Source: JBBRCE01 sp038205115 (GTDB taxonomy: Bacteria; Planctomycetota; Planctomycetia; Pirellulales; JBBRCE01). From it: 48,710 nucleotides of DNA. The translations under genes were made by a program, and so were the position numbers. Shown piece by piece: positions 23,995-33,358 of this stretch (within the stretch, counting starts at the first letter, position 1; the number at the start of each line of letters is the position of its first letter). The notes beneath the pieces are model-generated. The model ran no database searches. It saw nothing but the letters and a program-made list of their open reading frames with translations, and was not told where the DNA came from. The stretch lies in the NCBI GenBank assembly GCA_038205115.1, contig JBBRCE010000038.1:1-48710 (forward strand), written 5' to 3'.

Positions 23995-26900
23995 ATGTCT
24001 CGCCAATTTCGAAATCATCTAACTCTTATGTTGAGCGCTTGCCTGACACTGGCTTGCGCTAGGGCCGCTTGGACGGACGATGCCGTTCCGCAACTGCCCG
24101 ATGAACCCGCACAACAACAAGGCGTATTCGACCAGGCCGCCGTGGCGCAAGAAACGCCCGACCAATTACAACAACCGGCCGGCGTCGAAGTCCAAGCTTC
24201 TGGCCCGGTTCATGAGGCGTTTGCCGAACCGGGTAACGGAAACTTGCAAGCCAATCCGTTGGTGGAAAAAGAGCCGCCGGCTGCCATTGAAGAAATGCCG
24301 CCCGCGGAAAAGCCTGAAGGCGATGATGTGCAGTGGATCGCCGGTTACTGGGGCTACGATCCGGGCCGCACCGATTTCATTTGGGTCACCGGTATTTGGC
24401 GCGTGCCGCCGCCCGATCGTCAATGGTTAGGCGGTTACTGGTCGCAGGTGCAAGGCGGTTATCAATGGACCAATGGCTTTTGGAAGCCGGCCGACATGAC
24501 CGATATCGTCGTGTTGCCGCCGCCTGATGCGCCGCAACAAGAAGATCCGGGCCCACCGCCCAGCGTCGATGCCACATACGCGCCTGGCGCTTATGTCTAC
24601 CAAGACGATCGTTACAAATGGCGCAGTGGCGAATGGATTGACAACAAGCCGGGTTGGGTCTGGGTGCCTGCGCATTACAACCAAACGTCGTGCGGATATA
24701 TCTTCGTGGAAGGCTACTGGGATTACCCGGTTGAAAAACGCGGTTGCTTGTTCGCCCCGGTCTGCATCGACTACGCGCACTGCGACGCCGATTACGTTTA
24801 TCAGCCGCAATATGTGGTCCACAACAACTGCTTGCTGAACTCGCTGTTCGTCAGCCCTTGCGGTTCGTACTACTTCGGCAACTGCTATGGCGACTCGTAC
24901 AACACCTGCGGTTTTGTCAACTACGGAGTTTACGCCGAGCGACACCATTACAAAGATCCGTTGTTCAGCTATTACTCGTGGAACAATCAGAAGGTGTACC
25001 ACAACAGTAACTGGGGCAATAACATTGTCGCGCTGCACAATCTGCGATTGAATGACACGAACTACCGCCCGCCAGTAACGCTCAAGCAGCAGATCAATCT
25101 GGCCCAGCAGATCAACTCCGGCAAGATCAGCAACAAGACCACGATCAATAATTTCAAATTCAATAGCATCAACAACAACATTGCCATCGCCAAGATTGGC
25201 AGCGTCAACACCAACGTGTTGAAGTTGCAAAAACTCGATAAGACCCAACAGGGTCAGGTTTTTGCTCAATCCAAGCAGGCTCAGAACGTTGCCGCTCAGC
25301 AAGGCCAACTTCTGAATCAGTTGAACAAAGACGGCAAAGGCGTGACCGGCAATAAAGCTCCGCAATTGGTGAAGCTCGACAGTTCCAAGCTCGGCAATTC
25401 GAACGGCAATGTTCTCAAGTCGGCCGATCTCAAAGCGCCGACACTGCCCAACGGTATCAGCAAGAACTCGCTGCAATTCGACTCCGCCAAACTGTCGAGC
25501 AAAAACGTCCAGACTTTGAATTTGAACAAGGTCGACGGCGGCAGCGGTCCGCAGAAGCTTAAGGACACTGTCCGCTCGTCAACCTCGATTGGCAATGTCG
25601 TGCAAGGCAACAACATTGACGGCAAATTGAACGGCGCCAAGACCGGCAAGTCCAGCACTGGCGTCGCAGGCAACACCGGCATCGTCGGTCCAGGCATCGG
25701 CAATAAAGACGCCAAGAGCATTGGCGGCTTGAATAACAGCGGCAACAACAGCGGCACAAGCAACCCGCTCAGTTCGTCCGGCAAGGCCCTGGATAACAAG
25801 GGTCTGGATAATAAAACCATCAACAGCAAGCCAGGCAACACCGGCATCGTCGGTTCCGGTATCGGCAACAAAGACGCCAAGAGCATTGGCGGCTTGAATA
25901 ACAACGGCAACAACAGCGGCGCAAACAACCCGCTCAGTTCGTCCGGCAAGGGCCTGGATAATAAAACCATCAACAGCAAACCGGGCAACACTGGCATCGT
26001 CGGGTCCGGTATCGGTAACAAAGATGCCAAAAGCGTCGGCGGAGTCAGCAGTGCCGGATCGAATGCCGGCGGCACGAACAACCCGCTGAGTTCGATCGGT
26101 AAAGGCCTGGATAATAAAACCACCAGCAAGCCGGGCAACACCGGAATCGCCGGTTCCGGCATCGGTAGCAAAGACGCCAAGAGCGTTGGCGGCTTGAACG
26201 GTAACTCCGGCGTGACCGGCCCGCCATCGTTCACACCAAAAGACAACAACGGTACGTCAAGCAAGACCTCGGGCGGAACAAGCACGACCAACGCAACGGG
26301 CGGGACCAGCGGAACGAGCAGCGTGAAAAGCGGCTTGAGCAATGGCAACGCCGGTAACACCGCGAAAAATCCGCTCTCCACCGGAAAATCGGGCGACCCC
26401 AAAAGCATCGGTCCCGGCGGAACGGGCGGAACCAACGCCGGCGGCCCGCCGAGCTTCACGCCAAAGAACACCACCGGTCTGCCGGGCACGACGGGCAAGA
26501 TCGGCGATCCTAAGAACAGCACAACCGGCAGCAGTGCCAGCGGACTCGGCAGCTCGGCCAAGTCAAATCTGGGTGCGGCCGGAAGCACAGGCGCGTCGAA
26601 AACCGGGTCAGGTTCCCTGGGAACAACCGGAACGACAAACCCAGCAACGCGTATCGGAACCGGCAATCCCAGCGGCTCAAGCTCCACGGTCCAAGGCAGC
26701 GCCGGTTTAAACAATAAGTCGCTGCCGACAACCAAATTGGGTTCGTCCGGAACTGGCGCCAGCACCGGCGGCGTACCGAAGTTCACACCGCCAACCAGCA
26801 CCGGCACTTCGACTGGCGGTTCGACGGCGAAATCGTTCACGCCACCCACGGGCTCGAGCACGGGCTCAACCCCGCGCTCGTTCACGCCACCCACGGGCTC

Positions 26901-27192
26901 TAGCACGGGCTCAACCCCGCGCTCGTTCACGCCATCCACGGGCAGCAGCGGTTCGATTGGTTCGGCTCCTAAGTCGTTCAGCCCGAGCGGCTCGACGGGC
27001 CTGGGAAGTTCGGGCACATCGGCCCGCTCGTTCACAGCACCGACCAACTCCGGGTTCGGTTCCAGCAGTGGTGGCAGCTCAAGCGGTTCGCGGAGTTCGG
27101 GCGGCTTGTTTGGCGGAGGCGGTTCGAGCAGCGGCAGCTCCGGAGGCGGTCTGTTCGGCTCCGGTGGTGGCGGAAGTAAGAAGTCGCGTTAA
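23995..27192 (+). CDS. Giant secreted WxxGxW-repeat protein with Gly/Ser/Asn-rich repeat tail
   Basis: 1065 residues from ATG at 23995; GGA precedes it by about ten bases and it starts a signal peptide (MSRQFRNHLTLMLSACLTLA). An in-frame start at 23887 is rejected. Residues about 112-245 carry repeated YxWxxGxW units: WIAGYWGYDPGRTDFIWVTG, QWLGGYWSQVQGGYQWTNGF, YKWRSGEWIDNKPGWVWVPA. These are the BcpO/WXXGXW-type repeat. A Cys/Tyr-rich stretch follows (about 250-335), then an Asn/Gln/Ile/Lys-rich region. From about 559 to the end are low-complexity Gly/Ser/Thr/Asn repeats, including four ~50-residue units and FTPPTGSSTGSTPRS units, finishing with GGGGSSSGSSGGGLFGSG. A surface or extracellular matrix role is inferred; the repeat tail is probably disordered. 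A terminator follows. Confidence 0.85.
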   Translation: MSRQFRNHLTLMLSACLTLACARAAWTDDAVPQLPDEPAQQQGVFDQAAVAQETPDQLQQPAGVEVQASGPVHEAFAEPGNGNLQANPLVEKEPPAAIEEMPPAEKPEGDDVQWIAGYWGYDPGRTDFIWVTGIWRVPPPDRQWLGGYWSQVQGGYQWTNGFWKPADMTDIVVLPPPDAPQQEDPGPPPSVDATYAPGAYVYQDDRYKWRSGEWIDNKPGWVWVPAHYNQTSCGYIFVEGYWDYPVEKRGCLFAPVCIDYAHCDADYVYQPQYVVHNNCLLNSLFVSPCGSYYFGNCYGDSYNTCGFVNYGVYAERHHYKDPLFSYYSWNNQKVYHNSNWGNNIVALHNLRLNDTNYRPPVTLKQQINLAQQINSGKISNKTTINNFKFNSINNNIAIAKIGSVNTNVLKLQKLDKTQQGQVFAQSKQAQNVAAQQGQLLNQLNKDGKGVTGNKAPQLVKLDSSKLGNSNGNVLKSADLKAPTLPNGISKNSLQFDSAKLSSKNVQTLNLNKVDGGSGPQKLKDTVRSSTSIGNVVQGNNIDGKLNGAKTGKSSTGVAGNTGIVGPGIGNKDAKSIGGLNNSGNNSGTSNPLSSSGKALDNKGLDNKTINSKPGNTGIVGSGIGNKDAKSIGGLNNNGNNSGANNPLSSSGKGLDNKTINSKPGNTGIVGSGIGNKDAKSVGGVSSAGSNAGGTNNPLSSIGKGLDNKTTSKPGNTGIAGSGIGSKDAKSVGGLNGNSGVTGPPSFTPKDNNGTSSKTSGGTSTTNATGGTSGTSSVKSGLSNGNAGNTAKNPLSTGKSGDPKSIGPGGTGGTNAGGPPSFTPKNTTGLPGTTGKIGDPKNSTTGSSASGLGSSAKSNLGAAGSTGASKTGSGSLGTTGTTNPATRIGTGNPSGSSSTVQGSAGLNNKSLPTTKLGSSGTGASTGGVPKFTPPTSTGTSTGGSTAKSFTPPTGSSTGSTPRSFTPPTGSSTGSTPRSFTPSTGSSGSIGSAPKSFSPSGSTGLGSSGTSARSFTAPTNSGFGSSSGGSSSGSRSSGGLFGGGGSSSGSSGGGLFGSGGGGSKKSR
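25669..26218 (+). repeat. Four in-frame tandem coding repeats (165, 150, 150, ~85 bases)
   Basis: Units start at 25669, 25834, 25984 and 26134 with GGC AAC ACC/ACT GGC/GGA. Each encodes GNTGI(V/A)GxGIGxKDAKS(I/V)GG, and the first three continue to NPLSSxGKxLDNK and SKP. Unit 1 has a 5-codon insertion (a duplicated LDNKG). Unit 4 is shortened and runs into PPSFTPKD. The DNA is well conserved, suggesting recent duplication or gene conversion. Confidence 0.9.
26836..26925 (+). repeat. Two 45-base coding repeats plus a degenerate third
   Basis: Units at 26836-26880 and 26881-26925 are identical except one base (CTCGAG versus CTCTAG) and encode FTPPTGSSTGSTPRS. A diverged third unit starts at 26926 (FTPSTGSSG). 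Related SFTPP phrases occur earlier at about 26785 and 26220. It is a site likely to vary in copy number by slippage. Confidence 0.9.
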
Positions 27193-27225
27193 TCACGAAC
27201 CGGCGACCGAATTCGAAACACGCGC

Positions 27226-27263
27226 GGGGCGGATCGAGCAATTGATCCGCTCCGCTTATTTTT
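27226..27263 (+). terminator. Rho-independent terminator of the WxxGxW gene
   Basis: GCGGATC (27229-27235) pairs with GATCCGC (27244-27250) around an 8-base loop, extended by GGG/TCC with a mismatch. TTATTTTT follows at 27256-27263. It is 34 bases past the stop at 27192. Confidence 0.75.
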
Positions 27264-27285
27264 GCGCCGAGGCAGTTGCGAGCAT

Positions 27286-28011
27286 CTACGCGTTGCGGAC
27301 TGCGTCGCAGCGTTGAGCAAACCGGCCAAACACCACTTCGGCCAGCGCGTTCATCCGTGGCAGTTCTTCCGGCGTGCGGCGGAGTATTTCGGTGGAATCG
27401 ATCTGCGGCAGTTCGCTCAACTCGCAGCAATTGCCGTCTTGCCGCAGCCAATCGGCCACCAGCGAAGCGGTCATCTCCAAGTGAAATTGCAATCCCCACG
27501 CGGACGTGCCAAACCGAAAGGCCTGCTGCGCGCAGTCCGCGCTACGAGCGAGTTGAACCGCGCCCGTCGGCAGATCGAAAGTGTCGCCATGCCACTGAAA
27601 AACGATCTGCTCGCTAGGGCAGCCGGCGAAGAGTGCGTCGTCTGCGGATTCCGGTAGCAGTTGGACGTCGTACCAGCCAATCTCCTTGACGGCATTGGGA
27701 TAAACTTTGGCACCCAGCGTTTTGGCCAAGAGTTGCGCGCCAAGGCAGATGCCGAGCGTTGGTAATTGTGCATCCAAAGCGGCGCGAACCCAACGGACTT
27801 CGTCAGCCAGGTAAGGGTGCTGCTCGGTTTGGTCAACGTTCATTGGCCCGCCGAGCACCACCAAACCTGCCCAATCCGCAGGTCGGAATTCAAAACCCGG
27901 CACATCGACCGCATCGACATATTGAAACCGCAGCGCCAGTCGGTTGAAAAACGATTCGAGCCCCGCCAAACCTTCGTGGGCAACCTGACGAACGGCGAGA
28001 ACGGGCTTCAT
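27286..28011 (-). CDS. Class I glutamine amidotransferase-like protein
   Basis: 241 residues, single domain. The triad is present: nucleophile Cys89 in LGICLGAQLLAKTLG, and His177 with Glu179 in WGLQFHLEM. LVVLGGPMNVDQTEQHPYL (about 50-68) and IVFQWHGDTFDLP complete the pattern of stand-alone GATase1 proteins related to GMP-synthase amidotransferase and gamma-glutamyl hydrolases such as PuuD-like or YfeJ-like enzymes. There is no synthase domain, so the ammonia acceptor or glutamyl substrate is unknown. It follows the ABC system on the same strand with an 89-base gap, so it might be co-transcribed. Confidence 0.85.
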   Translation of the reverse strand: MKPVLAVRQVAHEGLAGLESFFNRLALRFQYVDAVDVPGFEFRPADWAGLVVLGGPMNVDQTEQHPYLADEVRWVRAALDAQLPTLGICLGAQLLAKTLGAKVYPNAVKEIGWYDVQLLPESADDALFAGCPSEQIVFQWHGDTFDLPTGAVQLARSADCAQQAFRFGTSAWGLQFHLEMTASLVADWLRQDGNCCELSELPQIDSTEILRRTPEELPRMNALAEVVFGRFAQRCDAVRNA

Positions 28012-28100
28012 AGTGTCAGACCTACCGAGCAGAACGATTAACCAATGCGATTGCCGTCCTCTCGCTGCATTTTACGTACCGCCGGGACGAAAAATGACCA

Positions 28101-29771
28101 TCAAGACGTTTGTTCGGCAGCCTCCCAAGGGTCGCTGGCCGCTGGCGGCGGTTGCACGGTGGCGACCAGGGCGGCATCTTCCTCCAACACCCGCTTCGGC
28201 TTGGCGATCCGCGTTTGCTCCAACTCGCTGGCGGCACGGGGCAGGTTGGCCAGGAACACCGCCATCGCCACGAATGCCAGCACGTACTGCACGCCGTCCG
28301 CGGACATCGAGTTGCGATAAGAGCTCAGCTCGCTCAGCGTGCTGAACGGATCGCTGATTTGCAGCCAATCGTAGCCGGCGTAGCGACCCAGCAACATGCC
28401 GCGGACGATCATCGGCGTGAAAATGCCGAACAACAGCAGCGAGAATTGCAGCACCATGGTCAGCAACATGCCGACGGCGAATTTGCGGCGAATCAATCCG
28501 ACCAATAGATTTCCCAGTCCCACGAATATCGTTACGTAACTCAGCATGCCCAGACCGTAGACGAACACGTCGCCCACAGAATTCATGCCTCTCCAACGGA
28601 CATTCAAGCCCTGCGATTCCCAGCCGAGGACCAGCAGCGTGGCCAGCGTGCAGGCGGCCAACAAATTGGCGACGGCAAACACGTAGCCGGTGGTTGGACC
28701 CGGATTGAACCAACTGAACGCCGCGCGCCCTAAAAAGCTTTGCGGCAGATCGCGGCGAATGCGGGCGGAGAGTTGCCCCATCTCACCGGTCATCAGCGCG
28801 CCCATCAGTCCCCAGTGCATGCCCAGCACGGTGATGTAAGCCAGCAAAGCCGCGACATCGCGACCTTCATGCGTGAGCAGGCCCCAGCCCACCCAACCGC
28901 TAAACAGTAATTGCTGCAGCAGCATGGCATAACGCAGTTTGCTGGAGCGATTGTCGGTCGGAAAGGTCAATTGCGCGCAGGCGGCCAGATAGATCAGCAA
29001 AAAGTAACTGGCGTAGGCCGTCATGAATGCCGCGTTGCCCGTCCAAAAATCACGATCGGTAAAGCTGATCCGCTGAAAAGTCAGCATTCCTTTCACGCCA
29101 ATCATCGCAGGCACGTACGCGCTGAACAGCCCAACGATGATGATTACCGCAAGTACGCTCTGCCAGTGTTTCTCGCGACTGACCGTGGCGATAAAAAGCG
29201 CCGCCATCGAAAAGCCCAGCGAGCCCAGAAATAAGTAGAACGTCAGAAAGCCGATTGTCGGCAGATCGATGCCGCGGAGCAAATACGTGAATGCCAGGCA
29301 GGGCAGCAACGCGGAGAAGTAAACCAGCATCTGCATGATCGAACTGCCGAGTTTACCAGCCACGATTTGCCGCGGCGTCAGCGTGCTGATCGAGACCAGG
29401 TCAAACGTGTTGTCTTCGCGCTCGATCGCCAACGAACGAAACGAACTAAACGGCACCACCACCAGCAGCGCAAACGCCAGAAAGAAGTAGTACCAGTAAA
29501 ACAGGTAGGGTCCGCTATCGAAGCTAAAGCGGATGCTGTCGCCCATCGACGCCACGCCAATTAGCGACCACAGCCAGCCCACTGTCAGCAGCAAAGCAAA
29601 GGTGATCGTGAACTGCTTGCTCTTCAGCGCCTGACGGCATTCCTTGACCAGAATGGGGTTCAACCACTCACCGCCACGTTCGAGCAGCGAGTCGAAACGC
29701 GTCCACGCGTTGGGCGCGGCAGCCGGCAGCAGCGGAGACAGTTCGGCCAGCAGCGGTTCGGCGGTACTCAT
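28101..29771 (-). CDS. ABC-2 type transporter permease
   Basis: 556 residues with about twelve hydrophobic segments. The N-terminus ERGGEWLNPILVKECRQALK followed by TITFALLLTVGWLW is typical of planctomycete ABC-2 permeases. REDNTFDLVSISTLTPRQIV is the conserved coupling-helix region of NosY/GldF-like proteins. The C-terminal 40 residues are polar and Ala/Pro-rich (cytoplasmic). Its start overlaps the ATPase stop by four bases (ATGA), so the two are translationally coupled. The cargo is unknown. Confidence 0.87.
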   Translation of the reverse strand: MSTAEPLLAELSPLLPAAAPNAWTRFDSLLERGGEWLNPILVKECRQALKSKQFTITFALLLTVGWLWSLIGVASMGDSIRFSFDSGPYLFYWYYFFLAFALLVVVPFSSFRSLAIEREDNTFDLVSISTLTPRQIVAGKLGSSIMQMLVYFSALLPCLAFTYLLRGIDLPTIGFLTFYLFLGSLGFSMAALFIATVSREKHWQSVLAVIIIVGLFSAYVPAMIGVKGMLTFQRISFTDRDFWTGNAAFMTAYASYFLLIYLAACAQLTFPTDNRSSKLRYAMLLQQLLFSGWVGWGLLTHEGRDVAALLAYITVLGMHWGLMGALMTGEMGQLSARIRRDLPQSFLGRAAFSWFNPGPTTGYVFAVANLLAACTLATLLVLGWESQGLNVRWRGMNSVGDVFVYGLGMLSYVTIFVGLGNLLVGLIRRKFAVGMLLTMVLQFSLLLFGIFTPMIVRGMLLGRYAGYDWLQISDPFSTLSELSSYRNSMSADGVQYVLAFVAMAVFLANLPRAASELEQTRIAKPKRVLEEDAALVATVQPPPAASDPWEAAEQTS

Positions 29772-30712
29772 TGCACTTTGCCTTCGGTGACTTGCATGAA
29801 AACCTCTTCCAGCGTGCGCTGCTGTCCGCCAAATGCGGCCACCTTGAAACCGGCCACAACGATTTGCCGCAGCAATTCCGCTTCGGATGCTTCGTCGCCG
29901 TCGTGCGAAAAATACACGTTTTTATCGTCCAACCGCGGCTCGTGAATGTCGGTGCGCCCAGACAGCCAATTCATCAGCCCAGGCCCATTATCCAGCAGAC
30001 GCACTTTGACAAACGCCCGCGGTTGTTGGCCGCGGCGAATTTCCTCGACACTGCCCACCGCCAGCAGTTTGCCGCGCTCGATGATGCCTACGGAATCGCA
30101 CATTTCCGCCAATTCGGTCAGGATGTGCGAACTAATCAAAATCGCTTTGTTGTCGGCGGCCAGATGGCGAATCATTTCGCGGAGTTGAATTCGGGCGCGG
30201 GGATCGAGTCCGGCGGCCGGCTCGTCTAAAACCAGCACGGCCGGATCGTGGATCATGGTCCGGCCCAGGCAGAGCCGCTGCTTCATGCCTTTGGACAATC
30301 CGCTGATCGGCTTTTCGGCCAGATCATCGAGCTTGGTAAAGCTCATCACGTAACTCAGCGCCTTGCGGCGCTCCGTGCCGCGCAAGCCGTAAGCGCGGGC
30401 GAAAAAATCCAGATATTCGCGGACGTTCACGTTGGCATAGGTACCAAAATAATCCGGCATGAAGCCCAGGCGACGGCGCACGCGGTCGGGATCGTTTTCG
30501 ACCGAAAAACCATCCACCAGCGCATCCCCGCTTGAAGGCTGGTCGAGCGTGGCCAGAATCCGCATGCTGGTGGTCTTGCCAGCGCCGTTGGGGCCGATGT
30601 AACCAAACACCTGGCCGCGGCCAACTTCGAACGAAATACCATCCACGGCTTTGGTCAAGCCAAAGTTGCGGTGCAGGTTGCGAACTTCGATCAGCGGTTG
30701 CGTGGCGATCAT
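29768..30712 (-). CDS. ABC transporter ATP-binding protein
   Basis: 314 residues. Walker A is GYIGPNGAGKTTSMRILATL, then the Q-loop region MPDYFG, signature ISGLSKGMKQRLCLGR, Walker B VLVLDEPAAGLDPRAR, and H-loop ISSHILTEL. The C-terminal 80 residues (ARL/KVRLLDNGPGLMNWL and onward) are the DUF4162-like tail of the CcmA/NatA group. It drives the permease encoded next. The start is ATG 30712, six bases after the stop of the large accessory protein gene. Confidence 0.92.
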   Translation of the reverse strand: MIATQPLIEVRNLHRNFGLTKAVDGISFEVGRGQVFGYIGPNGAGKTTSMRILATLDQPSSGDALVDGFSVENDPDRVRRRLGFMPDYFGTYANVNVREYLDFFARAYGLRGTERRKALSYVMSFTKLDDLAEKPISGLSKGMKQRLCLGRTMIHDPAVLVLDEPAAGLDPRARIQLREMIRHLAADNKAILISSHILTELAEMCDSVGIIERGKLLAVGSVEEIRRGQQPRAFVKVRLLDNGPGLMNWLSGRTDIHEPRLDDKNVYFSHDGDEASEAELLRQIVVAGFKVAAFGGQQRTLEEVFMQVTEGKVQ

Positions 30713-30718
30713 GTCGGT

Positions 30719-33064
30719 TTACCAGGTTCCCAAGATCACATGAAAACTCGCCTCTTCGCGCGGGGACGCAAGGCCGGTCGCCAGGTCCGGCGGCATTTGA
30801 TGCACCACGGCAACGTAGCTACGATTCTTGAGCGGCCAATCGCCTTGGCCTTGCAATGTCGAAATTCCGTTTTCTAGCAAGCTCGTGGAACTTGCCGGAT
30901 CGGTGACGAAGGCGTGAGCACCGCTCGATATTTCACTCGTGATGTATCGCATTTTGCTGTAATACCGAAAGGTGCGATTACCCCATCGCGACGAACCATT
31001 GATGGCCTGCAGCATCTCGGGCGCGATCGCCAACGTCTGCAGCGTGGCCAACGCTTTCAGTCGCATTAGGGCACTCGCGGAATCGGTGGCCTGTAGCGTG
31101 GCGTTCAGACCGGCGTTGAGTTCGCTGGCTTGGTAGATGGCGTCGCCTTGCGAGCCGCGAAGCACCAACAGTTGAATATCCGTACCGAGCTTGTTCTCGA
31201 TGTGCGGCGGCGCGCCGGCGACTTCGCGGATCTCAAGTGCTGCGGTCGATTTGTGGTTTTGAACGGTGTAGAGTTGCATGGGCGTTCGGGCGGCGATCCA
31301 GCCCTCGGTCAATTCCTGCGCATCGTCCGACCAGCGGATACTGCGATGCCCCTCGCGAAAACTGTCGAAGCTGGGCTCTTCTTCCAGGGGATAAGCGGCG
31401 CAGTCGGCCGGAAACTTCAGCCCACCGCCGGGCGTCAATCCCGCGTAGTACGACAGCCGCGCGTGATGCGTTGCCTGCCCCTTGGCCTGATCCAAATGCG
31501 TGAAACTGCGGGCGCGCAACCGCGTGCCGAGGCCATCGTGCATTAACGCATATCCGGCTAGCAGCAGCACCATTAGCAGCGCGCAGAGCGGCACGGTGAT
31601 CATCGTCAGGTTCTGCCGCCGCCAACGCCGTAGCAAGATGAAATTCAGCGGACCGATGACGATCACAAACAGCGTGATCAAAATCAAAAAGGCGCCAACC
31701 GGTGGCACGCCCACGCCGGGAATTTGAAAGTTCCAAAAATCGTGATTTTCGGCCCAGTACGAAAGCCCATGCCGTCCGATCCAATTGACCTGCTGCGAAT
31801 TGCCGGACGCCACGGCCACTTGCGGCCAGTTTGCCGGCATACGCTTGTCGTGGATGGAGCCGGATCGAAGAATGGAGTCTTCGATTTCCTTCCCGCCGAT
31901 TGCCACGACCGCGCCGAATTGCAGGTGTCGCGATTTGAGTCCGGCGTAGTCTTTCGCGTTGATTTTGGTAAACTCTGCTAGGTTTTCCGACGACTCGTGA
32001 GCGGCGAACTCGGCCTGCTGGATTTCTTCTGGGGTTGGCGTATTCCAGCCCGCGGCCGGATCCAAGTCGGATTGCCGCATTGGTTCCAGCAGTCGGTTCA
32101 GTTCGTCGAGGTGCTTGAAATCGCCTTCCTTTTCGCCAGAGTTCAAGCCGTATACCCACAGCGAACCGCCCGTCTGTACCCATTGGCGCAAGGCGTGCCA
32201 AGCTTGGGGTGTATGAGTGGTTAGCTGTAGCAACTGTTCGTGCGACATGCAGACAATGTCTAAGTTGCTGTATTCGAGCCAGCGCGTAGGAAAATCGTTG
32301 ATCGGCATTTCGCCCACCGACGATTGGCCAAAACGTGTTTTCCACCACTGCACGCGTGGGTCGGACGATTCGCTGCTGACGCCGAACGTATTGACAATCA
32401 TTGGATTTTGCGGACCAACTGTCGTGGCCACGGGCTGACCGGTTGCGACCACCGGCGCAACTTGGCCGGGCGGTTTCCAATCGGTTGCAAACAGCACGCT
32501 TGGCGCCACGTAGCCGGACTGCAAACCGGCCCCTTGCAGCGGCACATTCCACGATCCGCACAGTTCTTCGATCGTCCGCCCATCTTCGAAGGTGTCGCAT
32601 CTCAGTTGTTGCCAATGATTGAACTGCGGGACGCTGATGGTTGCATCCACGCCCTGCGAGCCGGCGGGAATTTCGATCTGCTGGCTCACGCTCAGCGAAC
32701 CTCGGTCACGCGAGTACGCGTTGGGTTGCATGACGATTACCAGCGTGCGGTCGGCGGCGATGGTTGTGCCGGGCTGCGGCGAAATATGAATGCGAATCGG
32801 ACGATAGCCGGGCCCGTCGTACCAAGTTGAATCGAATTGTAGCACCAAGCCGGACTTCGGTATTTGGCCTGGCATCAATTGCGGCAATGACACCACGTCG
32901 CCGGACATTGCCGCGGCGCTGCCGGCCATCGACATCCAAAACACGATCAGCAGCGCGACGATTGCCATCTCGCGCAAACGAGCAAGACAGCGGACGTTTG
33001 TGCCGGCGATATTGAAAGCGAAATGCACTGGGCTTGCCATTCGATGCGTCCGAGAAACCGGCAC
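30719..33064 (-). CDS. Large membrane-anchored accessory protein of the ABC system
   Basis: Up to 781 residues (alternative start at 32968, MAIVALLIVFWMSMAGSAAA, which is the signal segment). The periplasmic part, about 55-440, includes RWLEYSNLDIVCMSHEQLLQ and LRQWVQTGGSLWVYG. This is a GATase1-like / DUF4350-like pattern of a Rossmann domain with no catalytic Cys, as seen in GldG-type partners of ABC-2 exporters. A membrane hairpin follows (GVPPVGAFLILITLFVIVIG and LTMITVPLCALLMVLLLAGY), then a second soluble region of about 250 residues rich in Ser and Ala. It is in the same transcription unit as the ATPase and permease. Function is by analogy only. Confidence 0.75.
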   Translation of the reverse strand: MPVSRTHRMASPVHFAFNIAGTNVRCLARLREMAIVALLIVFWMSMAGSAAAMSGDVVSLPQLMPGQIPKSGLVLQFDSTWYDGPGYRPIRIHISPQPGTTIAADRTLVIVMQPNAYSRDRGSLSVSQQIEIPAGSQGVDATISVPQFNHWQQLRCDTFEDGRTIEELCGSWNVPLQGAGLQSGYVAPSVLFATDWKPPGQVAPVVATGQPVATTVGPQNPMIVNTFGVSSESSDPRVQWWKTRFGQSSVGEMPINDFPTRWLEYSNLDIVCMSHEQLLQLTTHTPQAWHALRQWVQTGGSLWVYGLNSGEKEGDFKHLDELNRLLEPMRQSDLDPAAGWNTPTPEEIQQAEFAAHESSENLAEFTKINAKDYAGLKSRHLQFGAVVAIGGKEIEDSILRSGSIHDKRMPANWPQVAVASGNSQQVNWIGRHGLSYWAENHDFWNFQIPGVGVPPVGAFLILITLFVIVIGPLNFILLRRWRRQNLTMITVPLCALLMVLLLAGYALMHDGLGTRLRARSFTHLDQAKGQATHHARLSYYAGLTPGGGLKFPADCAAYPLEEEPSFDSFREGHRSIRWSDDAQELTEGWIAARTPMQLYTVQNHKSTAALEIREVAGAPPHIENKLGTDIQLLVLRGSQGDAIYQASELNAGLNATLQATDSASALMRLKALATLQTLAIAPEMLQAINGSSRWGNRTFRYYSKMRYITSEISSGAHAFVTDPASSTSLLENGISTLQGQGDWPLKNRSYVAVVHQMPPDLATGLASPREEASFHVILGTW

Positions 33065-33085
33065 TGGGAGCGAACTTCAAACGCG

Positions 33086-33358
33086 CTACTTGGAAATTGT
33101 CCGCGCATTGGCCTGTTGCCACTCGCGTTGCGAGCGGAGTTTGTCGCCACTGACGACCGGAAACAGATAGCCAATCAACCAAATGCCGGCGTAGAACAAC
33201 AGATGGACCAGCACGATGCCAACCAGAGCCACCAGCGCGGCGCTGATGCCAACCGCCCATCCGGAGCCAGCGATCGCCCGCGCAACGATCAGTGACAGCA
33301 GCGCGCAAACGGCCGTTAAGGCGAGTAGCCAACGAATCGTAAATTGGGGTATGAGCAT
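33086..33358 (-). CDS. Small membrane protein, planctomycete type
   Basis: 90 residues with two hydrophobic helices: MLIPQFTIRWLLALTAVCAL (about 1-30) and a second one around 35-65 with VGISAALVALVGIVLVHLLF. The 'FTIRWLLxLTxVCAxxxL' opening recurs in many small planctomycete proteins of unknown role. It lies 21 bases upstream of the accessory protein gene on the same strand and is probably the first gene of the ABC operon. Confidence 0.7.
   Translation of the reverse strand: MLIPQFTIRWLLALTAVCALLSLIVARAIAGSGWAVGISAALVALVGIVLVHLLFYAGIWLIGYLFPVVSGDKLRSQREWQQANARTISK

Noticed and set aside
25669..26218. CRISPR-like direct repeats
   Set aside because: Units are 150-165 bases, lie in frame within a coding region, and the intervals are also repeated, not unique spacers.
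25317..27047. 576-codon open frame on the minus strand across the repeat tail
   Set aside because: It is the antisense of Gly/Ser/Asn/Thr codon repeats, is Pro/Leu/Val-monotonous, has no signal or domain, and lacks a ribosome binding site. It is a shadow of the gene at 23995.
31233..32615. 460-codon minus-strand frame inside the ABC accessory gene
   Set aside because: It is in another frame of the same strand as the 30719 gene, with Arg-rich, non-globular composition; the accessory protein frame has membrane helices and an intact signal.
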